DNA of 64,000 nucleotides, taken from the NCBI RefSeq assembly GCF_000368825.1, contig NZ_KB849716.1:81936-145935 (forward strand), given 5' to 3'. Numbering within the stretch: the first letter of the stretch is position 1; each line of letters begins with the position of its first letter. Positions 1 to 10,117 of the stretch are shown here, piece by piece. The notes beneath the pieces are model-generated. The model saw nothing but the letters and a program-made list of their open reading frames with translations, made no database searches and had not been told where the DNA came from. This DNA is from Acinetobacter ursingii DSM 16037 = CIP 107286. Lineage in GTDB: Bacteria; Pseudomonadota; Gammaproteobacteria; Pseudomonadales; Moraxellaceae. A program made the translations under genes and the position numbers.

Positions 1-61
1 GCTTCGCAAGATTTCGATTCAACTATGGCAGTCCAAAAGAGCAGCTAAAAACTCTACTCAT

Positions 62-805
62 TTGGACAGATATTTAAGCTTATCTACTACAGCCCCTTAT
101 TCTTATATGGCCAGTACATTTTCCGATAGTCGTCAAATTAGCGTAGTTTCAACTTTTTCTGAATTGATACACTCAAATTTTCAAAAAAACATGAATGCGA
201 TTTGCTGGCATCGAAATCTAATTGGTGATTTCAAAGAGATTGTTGATAAACTTGAGTTAAAAGAGAATATTACAGAAATCTCGATAGAAGACCTTCTAGA
301 GCTGAAACTCTCGGAAAATGGACATTTAGCAAGAGACATTATTTTAAAAGATATGCAATTATTAACTGATTTTGGTGCATCACCTGTACTGAATTTGCTT
401 AAAAATTATCAAAGAGATGAAGATCTCGATTTTATTTCCACAGATGTTTATTCATATCATATCGATCGTTCACCGATCGAGACTGATACATTTTTATGTA
501 CTTATTTTGGTCCAGCCAGTGACATTTTACCCAACGATCAAGTTGAGCAAAAAATTAAGATTCCAGCAATTAGAGAAAAACTTAAAGAGCTGTATCATGG
601 CCCAGAAGATGAATTCGACATGTTCCTAGAAGACCATTTTTTCGATCTACATTATCAGCCTAAACCTGATGCAAACCCTTTGAACTTAGGCTCAGGACAT
701 CTTTGGCGATTGGCAGTAGATCATCCCAAACAGCAAGTTTTACCTTGTGTTCATCGTGCGCCCACTGAAAGAAAAAATGAGTATAGATTGTTGTTGATTT
801 GCTAA
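62..805 (+). CDS. DUF1826 family protein, start uncertain
   Basis: The C-terminal half carries the blocks expected of the DUF1826 family: a His-Asp-Arg stretch around residues 133-136, LCTYFGP around 145-151, and GSGHLWRL...PCVHRAPTERK around 210-238. Members are of similar length and are often found beside zinc-related COG0523 GTPase genes; the function is unknown. The reading frame is open to the left edge of the window, so TTG at 62 is only the first possible start. ATG at 107 is another candidate, and the gene may begin outside the window. There is no clear ribosome binding site at either. The next gene converges on it. Family assignment is fairly secure, the 5' end is not. Confidence 0.65.
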   Translation: MDRYLSLSTTAPYSYMASTFSDSRQISVVSTFSELIHSNFQKNMNAICWHRNLIGDFKEIVDKLELKENITEISIEDLLELKLSENGHLARDIILKDMQLLTDFGASPVLNLLKNYQRDEDLDFISTDVYSYHIDRSPIETDTFLCTYFGPASDILPNDQVEQKIKIPAIREKLKELYHGPEDEFDMFLEDHFFDLHYQPKPDANPLNLGSGHLWRLAVDHPKQQVLPCVHRAPTERKNEYRLLLIC

Positions 806-902
806 AACAAATTTGTCATTTCAATTCAATATAACTCAATGGCATTCTATAGGACTCTCTAGAAGCCATGAGTCGATCGAAGGTGTAAGTTTAGAAGCGC
901 TA

Positions 903-1379
903 CTATTCCAAATTTTGTTTAATGATCTTCAATGAATCATTTAAACGGTCAATATCAGAAGGCTTTAGTCCTTTAAAACTATCTTCAAACAACACAACCG
1001 TCATTTCATTAATCTTTTTGACCATCTCTTCACCTTGTTGTGTCAATTTAACTCGAGTCACTCGGTTGTCATCGGGACACAACATGGTTTCAATCAAATT
1101 CTCTTCACGCAAACGAATTAAAATTTTGGTAGTCGTTGATATTTTTATTAACGTCATTTCCGATAAATCAGAAACGCTTGCATCTGGATAAAGATAAGCC
1201 GCCAATAAAATACGACGTCTAGAATTATCTAAACCGTATTTTTTTAAAGAGTTGTCCATTTTGGCAACATACAAACCATAGACTTGTGTAATCCAGTAGT
1301 AAGGAAAATTATCTAGATTAAATTCGTCATGATTTGGAAAAAATTTGGAATACTTATTTGACATAAAAAAATGATTCAT
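903..1379 (-). CDS. MarR family transcriptional regulator
   Basis: A 158-residue protein of usual MarR length. The winged helix-turn-helix lies at about residues 65-120: DASVSDLSEMTLIKISTTTKIL forms the recognition region, and PDDNRVTRVKLTQQGEEM forms the wing and the family's D-x-R motif. Such proteins act as dimeric repressors or activators that release DNA when they bind small phenolic ligands. No neighbouring gene is an obvious target: the next gene downstream converges from the plus strand, and 257 bases of AT-rich DNA lie upstream. The ligand and regulon cannot be told from the sequence. Confidence 0.85.
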   Translation of the reverse strand: MNHFFMSNKYSKFFPNHDEFNLDNFPYYWITQVYGLYVAKMDNSLKKYGLDNSRRRILLAAYLYPDASVSDLSEMTLIKISTTTKILIRLREENLIETMLCPDDNRVTRVKLTQQGEEMVKKINEMTVVLFEDSFKGLKPSDIDRLNDSLKIIKQNLE

Positions 1380-1636
1380 CCATAAACTATGGGATAAAAG
1401 AAAAATTCAGACAACAGCTAAAAACTATGACCATTTTAGAGTATTTATTTTTTTAAAATCAATATACTAGTGTAATAATTTTCATCATAATTACTATGTT
1501 TTTTGGCATAATTTTATAAAATTAACCATTCATTAAAACTAAGTCTATGATCTTATATACATAGTTTTCATAAGTTGTCCATTTAAAAAATTATGAAATT
1601 TAGCAGTTTATTCAAGCAGCAAAGTCCATATCTAAT

Positions 1637-2527
1637 TCAAACCTGAACTTTTTTTAAAAAACTCCAGATCTGCTGTAGAGAGGAATCTTTGTTTAACTTA
1701 TTCCTTAAAATAAAAATTTCTTGCTGAATGCTAAATTTTGTATCGGCTAAAATTTTGACTTTATTCGTTGCCAGTTCATCTTCAATCGTAATTCTAGGTA
1801 ACCACGCTACGCCTGCTCCTTGCATTACAAAATCTTTTAAATTATTTGCATGATCTGTTTCATATAAAATCCGATAATTTAATTGGTTTAATATGACTTG
1901 ATCCACTAGATTTCTTAAGTATGCATTTTTACTATATGAAAGTAATGGAAAATGTTTATTAATATCAAACTTAGCTTCGCCATTATTATGAGTAATACAA
2001 ACTGGAATAATTTCAGTTTGCCCTAATTTTAAATAATCAATAATATCAGTATTTATTTGATTGATTTTATTATGATCAATGTAACCAATAAAAAAATCAC
2101 ACGCTCCTTCTTTTAAAAGCTTAAAACCCTCTCCCACATTCGCAGCAATTAACTCAATTTTAAACTCTTGTAAATGCTCTGGAAATAGCTGAATAAACTT
2201 TGAAAAAAACGTTGAACTTAGTGAATGAACGACAGCAAAACGAACCGTAATTTCTTTTGATCTATTTAAATTATTTAATAAAGCCAACGTTGCCTGTAAT
2301 TGATTTTCTATACTTTTAGCGGTCGCAAGTAAAATCTGTCCTGCATCGGTAAACTCAAGATGCCGACTGTCTCTATCTAAAATTGGAAAGCCTAATGCTT
2401 GCTCAAGCTGTTGAATTCGTCTGGTAAATGCAGATTGGCTAACAAATCTTCGTTCTGCGGCTTTAGAAATTGATCGTTCTTGTTCAAGGGTTAAAAGATC
2501 TTCAATCCAGCGAATTTCAAGGCTCAT
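1637..2527 (-). CDS. LysR family transcriptional regulator, divergent from aspA
   Basis: A 296-residue LysR-type regulator. The N-terminal winged helix (about residues 5-65) contains the typical SKAAERRFVSQSAFTRRIQQLE helix-turn-helix, followed by the linker helix and a periplasmic-binding-protein-like effector domain (about 90-290). It is transcribed away from aspA across about 130 bases that hold an 8-1-8 palindrome at 2569-2585. This is the classic arrangement for a LysR protein controlling its divergent neighbour, so it probably regulates aspA and itself; aspartate, fumarate or ammonium status as the effector is only a guess. Confidence 0.88.
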   Translation of the reverse strand: MSLEIRWIEDLLTLEQERSISKAAERRFVSQSAFTRRIQQLEQALGFPILDRDSRHLEFTDAGQILLATAKSIENQLQATLALLNNLNRSKEITVRFAVVHSLSSTFFSKFIQLFPEHLQEFKIELIAANVGEGFKLLKEGACDFFIGYIDHNKINQINTDIIDYLKLGQTEIIPVCITHNNGEAKFDINKHFPLLSYSKNAYLRNLVDQVILNQLNYRILYETDHANNLKDFVMQGAGVAWLPRITIEDELATNKVKILADTKFSIQQEIFILRNKLNKDSSLQQIWSFLKKVQV

Positions 2528-2568
2528 GTGTATGGTCTAAGCGTAAGATCATCAAATTATAATCACAG

Positions 2569-2585
2569 TATGCAAATTTTGCATA
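2569..2585. promoter_or_regulatory. Palindrome in the LysR-aspA divergent promoter
   Basis: TATGCAAA-T-TTTGCATA is a perfect 8-bp inverted repeat with one central base, located 42 bases upstream of the LysR start and before aspA. It also fits the T-N11-A core of LysR-type operators. It is the best candidate operator for the regulator encoded at 1637-2527. Confidence 0.55.
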
Positions 2586-2661
2586 GCAAATTTAATCTAT
2601 GCATTAGAAATTATTTCTTACCAATTTTATGATGAATTATCTTCTTCAGATAGACAAAAAA

Positions 2662-4077
2662 ATGAACGCCGAAATTTTAACACGTACAGAGAAAGATCTT
2701 TTAGGTTTTCGTGAAGTACCCAATCAATGTTATTTTGGAATTCAAACTTTAAGAGCGATAGAAAACTTTAACTTAAGTTCAAATAAAATAGAACAATTTC
2801 CAAATATAATTAAGTCTTTGGCAATGGTTAAATTGGCTTGTGCTCAAGCAAATAATCAACTTGATAAATTAGATAATACAAAACTTGAAGCCATTAAATA
2901 TGCTTGTGAAAAACTTGTAAATGGATCATTCCATGAACAATTCCCAATTGATATGATTCAGGGAGGGGCTGGAACTTCAACCAATATGAATGCAAATGAG
3001 GTGATTGCCAATATTGGACTTGAATATTTAAATCATAAAAAAGGCGAATATCAATATTTACATCCAAATAATGATGTGAATATGTCACAATCCACTAATG
3101 ATGTATACCCTACTGCAATTCGCTTAGGCTTGTTATTTAGTTTAGATGATCTAAATAAACCATTTGAAGACATCATTGCAAGTTTGCGCGCCAAAGGTCA
3201 GGAGTTTTCTCATATTTTGAAAATGGGACGTACCCAACTTCAAGATGCGGTACCGATGACACTCGGTCAGGAATTTCATGCTTTTGCTGCGACACTTGAA
3301 AAAGATTTAGCCCAAATCAATAGCATTGCACCAAACACGTTGAATTATATGAATTTGGGTGGCACAGCAATTGGTACAGGGATTAATACTGAGTATCGTT
3401 ATACGCAACTTGCGATTCAGGCTTTGTCTGAAATTAGCCAAAAAAATATTCAGTCTGCACCAGATTTGATTGAAGCCACTTCAGATATGGGCGATTTTGT
3501 CCTTTTATCGGGTTTGCTAAAACGTACAGCAACGAAACTTTCAAAAATTGCCAATGATCTGCGCTTATTGTCCAGCGGTCCGCGTACAGGAATTAATGAA
3601 ATTAATCTTGAAGCGCGTCAGCCAGGTAGTTCAATTATGCCAGGCAAAGTCAATCCTGTTATTCCTGAAGCATTAAATCTGGTTTGTTTCCAGATTATTG
3701 CAAATGATCTAGCGGTTACTTTGGCAGCCGAAGCAGGTCAGCTTCAATTGAACGCAATGGAACCATTGATTGCATTTAAATTATTTGAATCCATTGAGTT
3801 GTTATCTCGTGCTTTGGTAATGTTTAGAACCAAATGTATTGATACCGTGACTGCCAATGCCGAGCATTGTAAAGCTCAAGTAGAAAATTCGATTGGAATC
3901 GTGACTGCACTCAATCCATATTTAGGTTATGAAACAACGACTCGTATTGCCAAAACTGCAAATGAATCAGGTTTAAGCGTTCTTAGTTTAATTCGTGAAG
4001 AACAGCTTTTATCGGATGAAGTGATTGCTGAGATTTTAGCGATTGATAATATGGTCAAACCTAAAGACGCAGCTTAA
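2662..4077 (+). CDS. aspA: Aspartate ammonia-lyase
   Basis: Catalyses L-aspartate to fumarate plus ammonia, feeding the TCA cycle. It belongs to the class II fumarase/aspartase superfamily: the N-terminus (TRTEKDLLGFREVPNQCYFG), the TSND-x-YPTA block and the [11 protein letters not shown] catalytic loop at about residues 322-332 are all present. The first two features separate it from the fumarase encoded at 45504. The length of 471 residues is normal. An upstream ATG at 2629 would add 11 residues not typical of the family; ATG 2662 matches the usual N-terminus, though neither has a strong ribosome binding site. It is divergent from a LysR gene and ends at a strong terminator. Confidence 0.9.
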   Translation: MNAEILTRTEKDLLGFREVPNQCYFGIQTLRAIENFNLSSNKIEQFPNIIKSLAMVKLACAQANNQLDKLDNTKLEAIKYACEKLVNGSFHEQFPIDMIQGGAGTSTNMNANEVIANIGLEYLNHKKGEYQYLHPNNDVNMSQSTNDVYPTAIRLGLLFSLDDLNKPFEDIIASLRAKGQEFSHILKMGRTQLQDAVPMTLGQEFHAFAATLEKDLAQINSIAPNTLNYMNLGGTAIGTGINTEYRYTQLAIQALSEISQKNIQSAPDLIEATSDMGDFVLLSGLLKRTATKLSKIANDLRLLSSGPRTGINEINLEARQPGSSIMPGKVNPVIPEALNLVCFQIIANDLAVTLAAEAGQLQLNAMEPLIAFKLFESIELLSRALVMFRTKCIDTVTANAEHCKAQVENSIGIVTALNPYLGYETTTRIAKTANESGLSVLSLIREEQLLSDEVIAEILAIDNMVKPKDAA

Positions 4078-4090
4078 GCATTTAATCAAT

Positions 4091-4117
4091 AAAGGCGCTT
4101 TAAAGCGCCTTTATTTT
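4091..4117. terminator. Bidirectional terminator between aspA and fecR
   Basis: AAAGGCGCTTTAAAGCGCCTTT is a perfect 22-base palindrome followed on the plus strand by TATTTTT and preceded by A-rich sequence. It sits between the convergent ends of aspA and fecR and can serve both. Confidence 0.85.
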
Positions 4118-4133
4118 TGAATATAAATATGAT

Positions 4134-4958
4134 TTACCAATCTACTTTTGCACTTAAAACAAACGTAATTGGTTCTCCTGCACCAGAGTTGACAACCAGT
4201 TTTTTACTTTGCCATGATTTTTGTAATAGATCTGGATTAACGCTTTCAATCTGTACCCGTTTTCCATTGAAATTAAAGCTTTGACCTGTTTCAAGCACAA
4301 TGGGTTCAAAACGATGATGCACAGAATAAATTTTAGTTTTCGATTCAATCATACTGACACGAACCTGATCATGATCGTAGTTGACAATAAATTGAGTCCC
4401 TAATGCCTGTACTTGGATATCTCCTAAATCAACCACAAAAGGTCTACTACGATCTTTGGCGACATGAACCAATATATTTCCTTTAAATAGATGTATTTTT
4501 CTCTGATCCAAATTGTATTGTAGATTGTACGCTGTTTGACCCGCCATCTGAATGGAGCTTTGATCAGATAAAATATTCTGTTGCCATTGTTGCGCTTCCG
4601 TTGAATGATCTGCGTTCCAACGTTGATAAGGTAATTGTGAAACAATCCAAGCCGTAATCACCGCAATGATTAAACTGCCGCCCCATAATAGAGGTGCTGT
4701 TTTTTTCTTGGTCGACGTTTTTCTTAAAATATTATTCTGTACCACTGGATGTTGTGATCGTAGATTTTGAGCTTTAAGTACATCTACTTGATTTAAAAAT
4801 TGTTGTAATTCTTCAAAAGTTTTTAAATGCTCAGGACTTTGCTGTTTCCAATGTTCAAGTTGACTCAAATCATCCTGAGAATAGTCACCAGAACTTAATG
4901 TAATTAACCATTCTGCTGCTTCGTTTACAATTTGTTGGTCAGGTTTTGACATGAACAT
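4134..4958 (-). CDS. fecR: FecR-like anti-sigma regulator with an aberrant, receptor-like C-terminus
   Basis: Inner-membrane regulator that passes the signal from an outer-membrane siderophore receptor to its ECF sigma factor. It has a cytoplasmic N-terminal FecR domain (residues 10-50, with EAAEWLITLSSG), one membrane segment (about 90-108) and a periplasmic domain (about 125-257, with FVVDLGDIQVQALGTQFIV). It follows fecI by 22 bases. The family normally continues for another 50-60 residues after the SWQ...LVV block at 249-256. Here that part is missing and is replaced by a short tail (258-274, GAGEPITFVLSAKVDW). The tail reads like the last beta-strand of a TonB-dependent receptor, ending in an aromatic residue. 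No receptor gene follows. I infer an internal deletion that fused fecR to the end of a lost receptor gene. Confidence 0.8.
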   Translation of the reverse strand: MFMSKPDQQIVNEAAEWLITLSSGDYSQDDLSQLEHWKQQSPEHLKTFEELQQFLNQVDVLKAQNLRSQHPVVQNNILRKTSTKKKTAPLLWGGSLIIAVITAWIVSQLPYQRWNADHSTEAQQWQQNILSDQSSIQMAGQTAYNLQYNLDQRKIHLFKGNILVHVAKDRSRPFVVDLGDIQVQALGTQFIVNYDHDQVRVSMIESKTKIYSVHHRFEPIVLETGQSFNFNGKRVQIESVNPDLLQKSWQSKKLVVNSGAGEPITFVLSAKVDW

Positions 4959-4980
4959 TCGTCTTATTATAAGAATATAT

Positions 4981-5496
4981 TTATAAATCTGATTTTAACA
5001 CAGCATAACAATGACTTAAGGTTTTAACCAAATCATGATGAATGGTTTTACTGGTCACGTTTAATTGTTTGGCAATCTCGACCAGACTCAAATCATCAAT
5101 GTAATGCATCAGAAATGCAAGTTGCTGCCGTTCAGGTAAACCATCCAAAACCTTCGCAAGTTGATTGAGTATATCTATCGCAAGTACAGTTTGTTCTGGA
5201 CTAATATCATAACTGAGGTTTTGCTGAGTCAAATATTCAAGATAAGCTTGCTCTATTTTTTGATGTCTTGCCCGATCAATTAAAATCCGTTTCGCCGTCG
5301 TGGTTAAATAAGCTTTGGGCTGTTGAATGTCGAGCAATCCCTGACTACGAATCAATTTGGTAAATGTATCTTGTAAAACATCTTCGGCATTTTCAGCCGA
5401 GCCTAATTTTTTATACAACCAACCATATAACCAGCTATAGTGAACTTTATATAGCTCTGCTATGTAATGCGTGATGATTTGTTGATTTGCCGTCAT
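4981..5496 (-). CDS. fecI: FecI-type ECF sigma factor
   Basis: A 171-residue sigma-70 family protein of the extracytoplasmic-function class. Region 2 spans about residues 15-80 (HYSWLYGWLYKKLGSAENAEDVLQDTFTKL) and region 4 about 115-165 (LPERQQLAFLMHYIDDLSLVEIAKQLNVTSKTIHHDL). Proteins of this type direct RNA polymerase to a siderophore-receptor promoter when iron is scarce and the FecR partner is activated. fecR follows at once. A Fur-like box lies just upstream, as is usual. The receptor gene that should complete the trio is absent, so its present target is unclear. Confidence 0.88.
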   Translation of the reverse strand: MTANQQIITHYIAELYKVHYSWLYGWLYKKLGSAENAEDVLQDTFTKLIRSQGLLDIQQPKAYLTTTAKRILIDRARHQKIEQAYLEYLTQQNLSYDISPEQTVLAIDILNQLAKVLDGLPERQQLAFLMHYIDDLSLVEIAKQLNVTSKTIHHDLVKTLSHCYAVLKSDL

Positions 5497-5536
5497 GATA
5501 GTAACGTCACACCGTCAGAAATGTGGCTAATGTATC

Positions 5537-5555
5537 AGTAATGAGAATTACTATC
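5537..5555 (-). promoter_or_regulatory. Fur-like box upstream of fecI
   Basis: On the minus strand GATAGTAATTCTCATTACT matches the classical 19-base Fur consensus at 13 positions by eye. It lies 41 bases before the fecI start codon, in the 87-base gap after the efflux channel gene, where an iron-repressed promoter for fecIR is expected. Confidence 0.6.
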
Positions 5556-5583
5556 AATTTTATTTAAAATTAATTTTACAACA

Positions 5584-6990
5584 TTAGTCTCTGCCCCATC
5601 CTGTGCCTAATGCTGCAATCAGTTGCATTGAATTGATCATCTGACGTTGTTGTAATTCCAGTCGATCTTGTTCTGCTTGCAAACGTAAGTTTTGTGCTGT
5701 AACTACTTCTAAATAACTGACCAGTCCAGAATTATAACGCTGAGTGACAACACGTTCATTTTCATGGGCTAGATTTAACAATTGAGCTTGCTCAGAAACT
5801 TGTTGTTTTAGACTTGCTGATTGCATTAATCCATCTTCCACTTCTTTCCAACCCGTCAACACTGTTTGCTTATATGCAGCCAGTTTTTCATCATAATTGG
5901 CTTGTGCTTGATCGATCCCCGCTTTGCGTTTTCCGCCATCAAATACTGTCGCTGCGGTATTTAAACCGATTGACCAGAGATAGTTTGGCGATTGAAAAAG
6001 TTGTGAAAATATATTGTTATTTAAGCTTCCATTTAAACCAATACTTAGGTCTGGAAGCCATGCGGTTTGCGCTAAACCAAGTTGTGCATGCGTTGCAGCC
6101 AGTTCTCGTTCAGTGCGAATTACATCTGGTCGCTGAATTAATAAATGACTTGGAATCTGGACAGGAATTGTAGGGACATTAAACTGAGCTGTTTGTTTGC
6201 CAAGATGAAACTGAACAACCGTTTGACCGAGTAATACAGCGAGGATATTTTCTTGTAAATTTCTTTCACGTTGTCGTTCAATTTGTTGAATTTCGACTTG
6301 TTTGAGCTGTGTTTCTGCCTGAATAACATCTGCACGAGCGATCATACCCGCCTGATATTGATTTTTTAAAATTTGCACCGAACGTGCATAACTTTGCCGA
6401 GTTTGTCTAAGTACATCAAGCTGTAAATCTAATAATCGAATATTCCAGTAGCTTTGCGCTGCTAAAAGTTGCTGATTAAGCTTGACCGCGGCTAAGTCTG
6501 CCTGTGAAGCCTCCAGATTGGCTTGCTGTCCCTCTACAGCTTTGGCCACTCTGCCCCATAAGTCAGGCACCCAACTGGCTTGTATTCCTGCACTAAATTG
6601 GCTAGTCGCCTTATTATTTTTACTGCCATTCCGATTTGCCGAGCCTTCGACGCCTAAGCTGGGTAAACGTGCGGAACGTTGTTCATCAAGTAAAGCGATC
6701 GCATTGCGATATCGCGCTTCGGCCTGTTTTAAAGTTAAATTTTCTGTATTAAGTTGTTGAATCAAAGTATTGAGCTTTGCATCTTGATAAAGTTGCCACC
6801 ACTGAGATGTCTGTGGCGTCAAAGTTTGAGTTTGTACCCAATTTAATGAAGCATATTTATACTGCATATCTGCCTGAATAACAGGTTGTTGATAAGCAGG
6901 TGGATGCGTCACTATATTTGAACTACACCCTACAAGTAGTAAGACACAGCTAAAACTAGGTAGATGTTTAGATAAAATCGAACTGATCAC
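5584..6990 (-). CDS. RND efflux outer-membrane lipoprotein (NodT/OprM family)
   Basis: Outer-membrane exit channel of a tripartite efflux pump. The N-terminus is a lipoprotein signal with lipobox LLVGC, lipidated Cys22. Two TolC-type repeats follow, each a helical-barrel hairpin; conserved features include PDLWGRV (about 137-143), the LLAAQSYWNIRLLDLQL helix and the IQRPDVIRTERELAATHAQLGLAQ block near 275-300. The length of 468 residues is typical. It starts 22 bases after the second pump gene and is the last gene of the efflux operon. Substrate is not predictable, but the iron-linked setting suggests a siderophore or chelator. Confidence 0.88.
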   Translation of the reverse strand: MISSILSKHLPSFSCVLLLVGCSSNIVTHPPAYQQPVIQADMQYKYASLNWVQTQTLTPQTSQWWQLYQDAKLNTLIQQLNTENLTLKQAEARYRNAIALLDEQRSARLPSLGVEGSANRNGSKNNKATSQFSAGIQASWVPDLWGRVAKAVEGQQANLEASQADLAAVKLNQQLLAAQSYWNIRLLDLQLDVLRQTRQSYARSVQILKNQYQAGMIARADVIQAETQLKQVEIQQIERQRERNLQENILAVLLGQTVVQFHLGKQTAQFNVPTIPVQIPSHLLIQRPDVIRTERELAATHAQLGLAQTAWLPDLSIGLNGSLNNNIFSQLFQSPNYLWSIGLNTAATVFDGGKRKAGIDQAQANYDEKLAAYKQTVLTGWKEVEDGLMQSASLKQQVSEQAQLLNLAHENERVVTQRYNSGLVSYLEVVTAQNLRLQAEQDRLELQQRQMINSMQLIAALGTGWGRD

Positions 6991-7012
6991 TTTTCTATTT
7001 TCCTATCTATTT

Positions 7013-10000
7013 CTATCTTCTATAGCCAAAGGCATTGGTAATATTGAATTGTTTACACATTTGAGCCAGTTTCTCTAACAAGAGATACATTACAGGTGTG
7101 GTATAAAGGGTTAATAATTGACCCAATGCCAAACCACCCACGATCACAATGCCCAAAGGTTGTCGTAGTTCAGAACCTTCAGTTGTACTGAATGCCAATG
7201 GAATAGCACCTAATAAAGCTGCGGTATTGGTCATTAAAATGGGACGAAATCGCAATGCTGCCGCAGATAGAATCGATTCAAATGCTGTCTTGCCCAGCCG
7301 ACGTTGCTGTAAGGTGAAATCAATCAGTAAAATTGCATTTTTTACAACAATTCCAATTAATAAAAACATGCCCAGTAAGGCAATCAGGCTAAATTCAAAA
7401 TTAAATAGCCAAAGTGTGAGTAAACCGCCCAAAGCCACAGCAGGAACCGTTGACAGTATCGTCAATGGATGGAGCATACTTTCATAAGTTACGCCTAACA
7501 CGATATAAATCAGCACAATCACTGCTAAAAGTAACATCGGTGTGCTTAAGCCTGCTTGTAAACTTTCGGCTTCTACATCTTTATCTGTTGCAACAAAAAT
7601 CTGATTAGGCAGCATGACCTGTGGCAATACACCACGAATCGCGGTCTCGGCTTGTTCAGCGGTGTAACCTTGTTTAAGTACATAGCCAATACCCATTGCG
7701 GCATATTGGTTGCGTCGATGTACGCGATCATTTGTAATTCCATATGACCATGTTGCAAAGTTAGTCAGTGGTACATATTCACCGTTTTGATTCGGAACTT
7801 TGATATTTGCCAATGATTCTGGATTTTCAGTAAAACGCTTATCAATTTCCATCACCACATGAAATTGATTGGTTTGATCATAAATGGTCGAAATTTGTCG
7901 TTGTGAAAATGAGTTGTTCAGTACACTGGAAATACTTTCAATATCAACGCCCAAGCGCCGTGCGGCTTCTCGATGAATATCGAGCGTGACATGTTGCGCG
8001 CCTTCATCGCCTAAAGTTTCCACCTCTTCAAGCTCAGGTAATTTTTGCATGGCCTCTGCAACTTTCGGCGCCCATTTTCTAAGTAAGGCAACATCATCCG
8101 ATTGCAATAACAGCAAATAGTCCTGCCCTCCACTTGCAGCAAAAAGATCTTCCAGATCAAGATCCTGTTGAACTCTTGCCGAAAATATTGCCCCTGCTAA
8201 CCACGGAGCATTTAGACGAATTCTTTCAGCAATTTCATGCGTTGTCTGACCATCGCGTTCAGCTTTAGGTTTTAAACTAACCATAAAAAAGGAATTGGTG
8301 GTTCCACCAGCGCCGCCAGAAGTTCCAATCACATCTTTGATGGCAGGATCTTTGAGCAAACTTTGGCTAAATGTCAAAATTTTAGGCTGCATAATCTGAA
8401 AAGAAAAACCATCATCCCCTCGAATGAATGTTTCGATTCGGCCTGTATCCTGCTCAGGTAAAATCTTTTTAGGCAAACTTTGATATAAATAGATTGAACC
8501 CGCAATTGCACCTAACCAAAGTAGTATCGCGAGATAAGCATGACGCATGATCCACTTTAATGAATGCAAATAATGCTGTGTTAAGTACTGCATCATGCGT
8601 TGGCTATATGTATATAAAACTTGATGATTCTGCGAATTTAAAGGCTTTAAACAACGGGCCGATAGACTTGGAGTTAAAATTAAAGAAACAAAAACTGAGA
8701 GAATAACAATGAAAACCAGTGTAAGCGAAAACTCCCTAAATAGCCGCTCAATGACCCCACCCATAAATAATACGGAGATAAAAATCACAATCAGTGCCAG
8801 ATTCATGGCAATCAGCGTAAATCCAACCTCCCGAACGCCTTGAATAGCTGCATTAAATGGTGTTTCCCCCTGTTCAATGTGACGTTCAATATTTTCAAGG
8901 ACGACAATAGCATCATCTACAACTAATCCAATCGCAACAATGACTGCCATAATAGATAAATTGTTCAGCGAAAAACCTGCCAAATAAACCAGACTTGTCG
9001 CGCCAATCAAAGTAACCAACATGGCGATGGTCGGCACAATTGCACTTTGTAGTCTTCCTAACATCAGCGCAACCACAATCACAACCAATAGCATAGAAAA
9101 AAGCAAGGTATCACGCGCTTCTTTTAAACCTGCATGAATAATTTCAGAACCATCCATGACTGTTGTCAACTGTGCATCGGCAGGAATCAGAGAATTTAAT
9201 TCAGGGAGTTTTGCCTTGATTTTTTCAATCGATGCGATGGTATTGGCATTGGGTTGTCTGCTGATTTTAATAATGACCGCAGGTTCACCATTATGGAAAC
9301 CACTGACATAATGGTTCTCAACCGAATCTTCTACTTTTGCAATATCTTTTAGTCTGACAATACCCTGCGGTGTTTGATGGATAATTAAATTGTCAAAATC
9401 TGCCGCAGCTTTCAGATCGGTTGAAAGTGCAACTTGCCAACGATGTTGCTGATTTTCAATGACACCTAATGACTGTACTACATTACTTTTTTCAACTGCC
9501 TGTCGAACTTGCTCCAAAGAAACTCCTTGTGAAATCAGAGCATTTGGATTTAACACAATACGCACTGCAGGCATTGACGCACCATCAATTTCAACTTCAC
9601 CAACACCACTGATTTGGGCAAGATTGGGTTGTAACTGATTGGTTGCCAACTCATATAATTGACCTGCAGATAAATATTTGGAACTCAGCGCAAGATAAAA
9701 AATTGGGCTTTGACTGGGGTTGACCTTAAAATATTCGGGAGGGCTAGGCATACCAGAAGGCAATTGAGATATTGCGGCATTGATAGCAGCCTGTACTTCA
9801 CGCGCTGCTTCATTGATATCTGTATCTAGATCAAAATGCAACGTGACTTGGGTCGAGTTTTGGCTACTAGATGAATTAATCGCTTTGACGCCAGACACCC
9901 CCATCATGGCGCGCTCCAGTGGCGTTGCCACTGTAGCCGACATGCTTTCAGGACTTGCACCTGGTAAATTTGCACGTACTACAATGGTAGGAATATCTGC

Positions 10001-10117
10001 CTGAGGCAAAGCCGCGACGGGTAACCGAAAATATGCCAATATACCAAGCAAAATCATGGCAATGCCCAATAAAACGCTAGCAACAGGTCGATGAACAAAC
10101 AGAGCAAAGATATTCAA
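7013..10117 (-). CDS. mdtC: RND multidrug efflux permease, second subunit (MdtC-like)
   Basis: Proton-driven inner-membrane pump of the HAE-1 RND family, 1034 residues with 12 membrane segments and two large periplasmic loops. The proton-relay aspartate pair is in [14 protein letters not shown] near residue 400, and the paired lysine is in [14 protein letters not shown] near 930. It overlaps the preceding RND gene by four bases. Two tandem, different RND genes with one adaptor are the mark of the MdtABC/MuxABC type, where the two proteins form a mixed trimer. The symbol is by arrangement and family, not proven orthology. Confidence 0.85.
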   Translation of the reverse strand: MNIFALFVHRPVASVLLGIAMILLGILAYFRLPVAALPQADIPTIVVRANLPGASPESMSATVATPLERAMMGVSGVKAINSSSSQNSTQVTLHFDLDTDINEAAREVQAAINAAISQLPSGMPSPPEYFKVNPSQSPIFYLALSSKYLSAGQLYELATNQLQPNLAQISGVGEVEIDGASMPAVRIVLNPNALISQGVSLEQVRQAVEKSNVVQSLGVIENQQHRWQVALSTDLKAAADFDNLIIHQTPQGIVRLKDIAKVEDSVENHYVSGFHNGEPAVIIKISRQPNANTIASIEKIKAKLPELNSLIPADAQLTTVMDGSEIIHAGLKEARDTLLFSMLLVVIVVALMLGRLQSAIVPTIAMLVTLIGATSLVYLAGFSLNNLSIMAVIVAIGLVVDDAIVVLENIERHIEQGETPFNAAIQGVREVGFTLIAMNLALIVIFISVLFMGGVIERLFREFSLTLVFIVILSVFVSLILTPSLSARCLKPLNSQNHQVLYTYSQRMMQYLTQHYLHSLKWIMRHAYLAILLWLGAIAGSIYLYQSLPKKILPEQDTGRIETFIRGDDGFSFQIMQPKILTFSQSLLKDPAIKDVIGTSGGAGGTTNSFFMVSLKPKAERDGQTTHEIAERIRLNAPWLAGAIFSARVQQDLDLEDLFAASGGQDYLLLLQSDDVALLRKWAPKVAEAMQKLPELEEVETLGDEGAQHVTLDIHREAARRLGVDIESISSVLNNSFSQRQISTIYDQTNQFHVVMEIDKRFTENPESLANIKVPNQNGEYVPLTNFATWSYGITNDRVHRRNQYAAMGIGYVLKQGYTAEQAETAIRGVLPQVMLPNQIFVATDKDVEAESLQAGLSTPMLLLAVIVLIYIVLGVTYESMLHPLTILSTVPAVALGGLLTLWLFNFEFSLIALLGMFLLIGIVVKNAILLIDFTLQQRRLGKTAFESILSAAALRFRPILMTNTAALLGAIPLAFSTTEGSELRQPLGIVIVGGLALGQLLTLYTTPVMYLLLEKLAQMCKQFNITNAFGYRR

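Noticed and set aside
1380..1636. Possible small RNA or gene upstream of the MarR gene
   Set aside because: Only AT-rich sequence without a convincing frame, hairpin or palindrome beyond what composition predicts.
2662..4077. Second fumarase instead of aspartate ammonia-lyase
   Set aside because: The N-terminal RTEKDLLG block and the ND-x-YPTA motif are those of aspartase; the true FumC is at 45504-46898.
6482..6760. Plus-strand open frame of 92 codons
   Set aside because: It lies wholly opposite the outer-membrane factor gene, has no family likeness and is a shadow of codon bias. The same holds for the other long opposite-strand frames inside the RND, nitrate reductase and mo genes.
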